From Flavobacterium sp. IB48 (GTDB lineage Bacteria; Bacteroidota; Bacteroidia; Flavobacteriales; Flavobacteriaceae): a stretch of DNA of 64,000 nucleotides. A program made the translations under genes and the position numbers. Numbering within the stretch: the first letter of the stretch is position 1; the number at the start of each line of letters is the position of its first letter. The notes under the pieces are model-generated. The model was given only the letters and a program-made list of their open reading frames with translations. It did not search any database and was not told the origin of the DNA. The stretch lies in the NCBI RefSeq assembly GCF_016405855.1, contig NZ_JAEFCA010000002.1:248001-312000 (forward strand). Reading direction: 5' to 3'. Shown piece by piece: positions 60,532 to 64,000 of the stretch.

Positions 60532-62308
60532 TTAAGTATTTCAAATATTCGTCAGTTTCATTAATGGCTAAATGTTTTTGTTTAATTATTCCATTAGCTA
60601 ATTCAGATGCAATTTTCACCTTTTCAATTCCACTTGTACTATCTTCTTTTTTTAATTTTGAAATTAATTTATCTTGAAATTCAGACTTAAATATTCCATT
60701 TTTATCTTTTCTAAATTCTTCAGTTCCCGAATGAACAAGACTGACAGCCTCCTTGAAAAGTTCTGATAAAGTAGATGATTTAAACAAACACCATTCTAAG
60801 GTCCATTCTTTTGCCAACTCCAAAGTTATGTTGGTCTTCTCTAATTCACTTTTCAATAAAACTAAATTTTGATTTTTTGTTTGCACTCTTTTATTTTCTT
60901 CATTGATAGGCTTGAAAACTCCTTTTCCATCCGGTCTATTATCTAAATCTGTTACAATAGCAACTGGCACTTTCATTTCTTTATCATCCTTTCTTAAAAA
61001 TATTTTCGCAAAATGTAAATAAGCAGTTGAAGCTACGTTAACAAACGAAACTTCTCTTGCTGTCAAGTCATATCCCATTTTCTGTGCAAGCGCCGGTATC
61101 AAAATTTCTTCCGACCAGCCTTCCACTAAGATGACTCCTTTTGCAAAAAACAGATTTGATTTAGTAGTATCTAAAAACCTTTCTAAATACTTATAATTAT
61201 CTTTTCCTAGCTTAGTGTAATTATCTGCCAGAGGAAAAACAGTATTATCTTTACATATTATTAATGACTTTAAATGAAGCTTTGACGCTATATTTGGACT
61301 GTGAGTAGTCAAGATAAATTGAATTCCATTATCAGCTTCTTCACTTAAAGCCTCAATAATTTTCATTTGTGCCTGTGGATGAAGATGAGCTTCAAGTTCT
61401 TCAATCAAACATAATTTCAAACCCTCCCATTCACGTTTCAAATGTAATAACTCTGCCGCCATAAAAAGTCTATTCATACTCCCTAAGCCAAGATTATTTC
61501 TATCTACAATACCTAGATTAAGTTTCTCTAATATATTCTTAATCTCAGGCTTCCCTAATGAAAACAAAGAAATAGTTTTATCATCAATAAATTTTTCTAA
61601 AAAATTATCAATTGTTGCCTTTATCTGTAAGTTATACTTTTTATCACTATCTGTTCCCTTGAAACGATTTTCAATCTTCTTATTAATTTCTTTGAAATCA
61701 GTTTCAAACTCATGGTCAATTCCTTTTTCTTTATAAAACAGTTTATGCTTTTGCAATATTTCAGAAAGTCTTGAATTCTTTTTGGCGGTCAATTCACTAT
61801 CTGCATCTCGTAAAGCTTTTAAATATGTACATTTTAAGTATTCTCTGGCTTCGGCATTTAGCAAATTACCTATACCATCCATTCCCGCTTTCACATCTGA
61901 TGGAATTACTCTATTATCTCTAACTTCCGCTTGATAATTTAGAATAAGTTTTGGTCTTATCTGCTTAACCATTTTACCGTTAATATCTACTTCTTCTTCT
62001 CCCCAGCCAGACCATTCTATAAAATGTTTTCCTTCCTTATCAGAAATACCGGAAAAATGGATTTCAATTTTTAATTTATCAGTCCCTTGATAAAAATCGC
62101 TATCCTCAACCTTTATCCATTCATATGCATGAGTTTTTAAAACCAGTTTAATTGCATCTAAAATGGTAGATTTACCAGAATCATTCTCTCCGATTAAAAC
62201 ATTTAAACCTTTATTTAATGAAACCACTAAGTCTGCTTCTCTATTTAAATCAGAAGATTTTGTTCCGTACTTTCTAAAATTCCATAATTTTATTTCACTT
62301 ATAAACAT
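60491..62308 (-). CDS. OLD-family ATPase/TOPRIM nuclease, GajA-like
   Basis: A 605-residue protein. The ABC-type ATPase core has Walker A GENDSGKS (40-47), a signature-like GLGSMNR (273-279), Walker B LCLIEELEAHLHP (298-310) and TTHSP (333-337). The C-terminal TOPRIM domain has VEGWSEE (E395) and VTDLDNRP (D453, D455), the acids needed for DNA nicking. This is the OLD/GajA nuclease type. It heads the operon with the UvrD-like gene. The 531-base non-coding region upstream should hold its promoter. Confidence 0.8.
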   Translation of the reverse strand: MFISEIKLWNFRKYGTKSSDLNREADLVVSLNKGLNVLIGENDSGKSTILDAIKLVLKTHAYEWIKVEDSDFYQGTDKLKIEIHFSGISDKEGKHFIEWSGWGEEEVDINGKMVKQIRPKLILNYQAEVRDNRVIPSDVKAGMDGIGNLLNAEAREYLKCTYLKALRDADSELTAKKNSRLSEILQKHKLFYKEKGIDHEFETDFKEINKKIENRFKGTDSDKKYNLQIKATIDNFLEKFIDDKTISLFSLGKPEIKNILEKLNLGIVDRNNLGLGSMNRLFMAAELLHLKREWEGLKLCLIEELEAHLHPQAQMKIIEALSEEADNGIQFILTTHSPNIASKLHLKSLIICKDNTVFPLADNYTKLGKDNYKYLERFLDTTKSNLFFAKGVILVEGWSEEILIPALAQKMGYDLTAREVSFVNVASTAYLHFAKIFLRKDDKEMKVPVAIVTDLDNRPDGKGVFKPINEENKRVQTKNQNLVLLKSELEKTNITLELAKEWTLEWCLFKSSTLSELFKEAVSLVHSGTEEFRKDKNGIFKSEFQDKLISKLKKEDSTSGIEKVKIASELANGIIKQKHLAINETDEYLKYLIDAIKHACSYGKS

Positions 62309-62840
62309 TTATATTTCTAGATTAGATTATAAATTACCTGTTTCCACTACAATTCTGAGCAAAACAGAACGTCTACACAAATATGAATTATTATTTTAAT
62401 TCCTCTTTACGGAAAACCGTATTATAGAACAAAATTCAGCATATCCAAAAGTAAAAAATTAGTAAAAACTTGCTTGCACGTACATATACCTAATTTATCA
62501 AATTGGCTTTTAAAAATTTTAAAAAAAATGACAATTACTCATTAAAAGTGTTATCAGAAAATAGCACCATTAAAACAAGTTGATTAAATGTTTAAATCAT
62601 TATCTAATGCATCATTTTACTCAAACAAATAATTTTGAATAAATCAATAGAGTCGCCTTTGAAGAAAATAATTCTGTCAAATATTGCCGTAAGGCCTATG
62701 TAATGCATCAAACTTTAAAAACTGCCCATCTTCCTGATGTTTTCACTTCCCTTTCCTCCTTGCTGTATTTTACAACATTCTGCATCCTCTAGATATGCCC
62801 TTTATTCCAGCTTTCTTTTTTCGTTTATTTCATAACAAAC
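62309..62840. other. Non-coding gap upstream of the Gabija-like operon
   Basis: About 530 bases with no convincing coding frame. On the minus strand TACTTTTG (62453-62446) fits TAnnTTTG and reads toward the OLD-type gene, but no -33 element is at the right spacing. No strong hairpin, tRNA or repeat array was found by eye. Confidence 0.4.
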
Positions 62841-64000
62841 TTATTCCCTATAGATTTCAAGTGATTGGAAAACCGGAAAATTTTTCAATCCGCTTTCAGC
62901 ATGAAGGTCACGCATATTATTTATATTCCCTAAACTGAAATTGCGTTCTCCCCAGATTCCCCACACCAAAGTGCAATTCTTAGAATTCAGAAAATTATCT
63001 AACAAATCCTTTCGGATATAAACCAAATTGTATTTGTTATTATAGTCTTTATTATAATTGATTTCCTGTGATGCTAAACGATTATTAGAGTCTTTTAGGT
63101 TAAATGTATCCGGTTCATTAACTAGCTCAAGCTTTTTAAACAGCTCTTTTGAAATAACTGTTCTATGTCCTGAGCTATTTGCGCTGCTATCACTTGAAAA
63201 TGCATATTCCATAACCGGCAGAAGAATTTCAAACTTCTTTTTTATCTGCTTGGTAACTTCAATTTCTTCAGGATATTCCATCTCGAATGTATCAAAATTA
63301 AATTGCGGATTATAATCTGGATGATCTTTTTTTACCGTGTACGTTTTGGTATCTTCAATAAAAGATAAATCAACATAATTGTCATATACTGCGCCATCGA
63401 AAAGATACATTTCACCAGCAAAACAATCGTGGTTTTCCCTTTTCTCCGGAAGCCATCTTCCTCTGAAATTCTGCTTATCCAGCCTTAACAAAGCGTCATC
63501 CAAATCTTTGTTTTTTATTATAAGTGCCCTGATGAATATAAAGCGCTCCCTTTGGATTTCTTTATCTTCCTGGGATATGAATCCATCCATACAGATCCAT
63601 TCGCCTGGTTCTCCATTTAGGCCCTTAACTTCAAGATATTTTGTGACATCTGCACCTCCTCCACTTCTATACCACTCCATCAGACTACGATTCCTATCAC
63701 CGAGATAATCCGTATCAACAAATTTTGATTCATCATCTTTCAAGTCTTCAGGAAAACTCAAATCAATATCAGGATTGATTATCCTGAAATCTCCATATTC
63801 GTTTTTAAGCAGCCCCTCATCATCCCTTAAGCCGGCAAGCTCATAAAAAGCAATCCATGAATACTTTTTTCCGTACCGTTCTATTTTAGCTCTTGTTCCC
63901 CTGCTTGTATGTTCCATTCTTTGTATCCTGCTGTCCATTTCTTTGAATATCAGCCCATCCCATCCAAGCTGGAAAATACGCCAGTAGATCTGTCGGCGTA
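62841..64000 (-). CDS. C-terminal part of a large protein (partial, runs off the right edge)
   Basis: The frame has no stop between 62841 and the right edge; an internal ATG at 63938 is not the real start, since RRQIYWRIFQLGWDGLIF continues upstream. At least 386 residues are visible. It contains TRAKIERYGKKYSWIAFYELAGL, a pattern I associate with the C-terminal regions of some very large ATPase proteins in defence islands (AVAST/STAND-like), but this is a weak memory-based link. The upstream domains that would decide its class are outside the window. Confidence 0.6.
   Translation of the reverse strand, partial: RRQIYWRIFQLGWDGLIFKEMDSRIQRMEHTSRGTRAKIERYGKKYSWIAFYELAGLRDDEGLLKNEYGDFRIINPDIDLSFPEDLKDDESKFVDTDYLGDRNRSLMEWYRSGGGADVTKYLEVKGLNGEPGEWICMDGFISQEDKEIQRERFIFIRALIIKNKDLDDALLRLDKQNFRGRWLPEKRENHDCFAGEMYLFDGAVYDNYVDLSFIEDTKTYTVKKDHPDYNPQFNFDTFEMEYPEEIEVTKQIKKKFEILLPVMEYAFSSDSSANSSGHRTVISKELFKKLELVNEPDTFNLKDSNNRLASQEINYNKDYNNKYNLVYIRKDLLDNFLNSKNCTLVWGIWGERNFSLGNINNMRDLHAESGLKNFPVFQSLEIYRE

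Larger units (their letters stand above)
7871..64000. mobile_element. Integrative and conjugative element (left end at tRNA-Arg; right end outside the window)
   Basis: From the 3' end of the tRNA gene to the right edge the content is a serine recombinase, a Bacteroidetes-type tra operon, a mob module with candidate oriT, and cargo (defence genes, SusC/D, polymerases), with no recognisable housekeeping gene. No second copy of the tRNA 3' end was noticed, so the far end probably lies to the right. The tra genes seen are E, F, G, I, J, K, L, M and N; recognisable traO, P and Q were not found. Whether the rightmost defence genes belong to the same element or to a neighbouring island cannot be decided from this window. 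Confidence 0.85.

Noticed and set aside
43869..62418. Identical 14-mer CTTTACGGAAAACC at 43869-43882 and 62405-62418, flanking the defence and polymerase genes.
   Set aside because: Several exact 14-mer matches are expected by chance in a 64-kb AT-rich window, and no target duplication or recombinase is associated with the pair, so it is not taken as a module boundary.
1..64000. CRISPR array.
   Set aside because: No regularly spaced direct repeats with unique spacers and no cas-like genes were seen; the only tandem arrays are the heptads at 1140-1202 and the two half-sites at 24822-24864.

Overview
The window comes from a low-GC Bacteroidota genome, most likely Flavobacterium or a close relative. 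Evidence: flavobacterial pheT and apt, TAnnTTTG-type -7 promoter boxes, SusC/SusD genes, and a conjugation operon in the Bacteroidetes order traE-F-G-I-J-K-L-M-N. Family names are assigned from remembered family motifs; no database search was run.

Layout. Positions 1-7800 are ordinary chromosome: the tail of a probable bestrophin-like channel, an AraC-type regulator, an ethanol/acetaldehyde oxidation cluster (DUF779 protein, AdhP-type alcohol dehydrogenase, ExaC-type aldehyde dehydrogenase), pheT and apt. A tRNA-Arg(ACG) gene at 7797-7870 marks the left boundary of an integrative and conjugative element (ICE). From there to the right edge everything looks accessory, and no second copy of the tRNA 3' end was noticed, so the right end of the ICE probably lies beyond position 64000.

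ICE backbone. A large serine recombinase (7836-9386, minus) has its last codons inside the tRNA gene. The minus-strand transfer operon (about 21.1 to 9.6 kb) encodes the type IV secretion apparatus. A regulatory block (21.5-26.7 kb) holds two AraC-type proteins and a lipoprotein around a 41-bp palindrome. A plus-strand mobilization module (40.0-43.8 kb) has a candidate oriT, a relaxosome accessory protein, a relaxase and a VirD4-like coupling protein.

Cargo. (1) A Septu-like ATPase/HNH pair, a nuclease-like protein and a small HTH regulator (26.8-29.8 kb). (2) A structured, probably transcribed RNA hairpin at about 30.0 kb. (3) A SusC/SusD/S9-peptidase operon facing a four-cysteine secreted peptide gene and a MauE/DoxX-type membrane protein (30.3-39.4 kb). 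(4) A four-gene operon that looks like GAPS4 (gapS4a, gapS4b) extended by two further PD-(D/E)xK-like proteins (44.0-48.8 kb), with a convergent HNH protein. (5) A DNA polymerase IV plus DnaE mutagenesis cassette (50.6-54.8 kb). (6) A Gabija-like OLD/TOPRIM nuclease and UvrD-like helicase, tightly coupled to two extra genes, one with PD/ExK-like residues (56.9-62.3 kb). (7) The C-terminal part of a large protein running off the right edge.

Together this reads as a conjugative element that carries several phage-defence modules, a nutrient or peptide uptake system and a translesion polymerase cassette. The most interesting candidates for new biology are the four-gene GAPS4-like operon, the extended Gabija operon, the hairpin RNA at 29987-30078, and the regulator/palindrome circuit at 22.8-26.7 kb.
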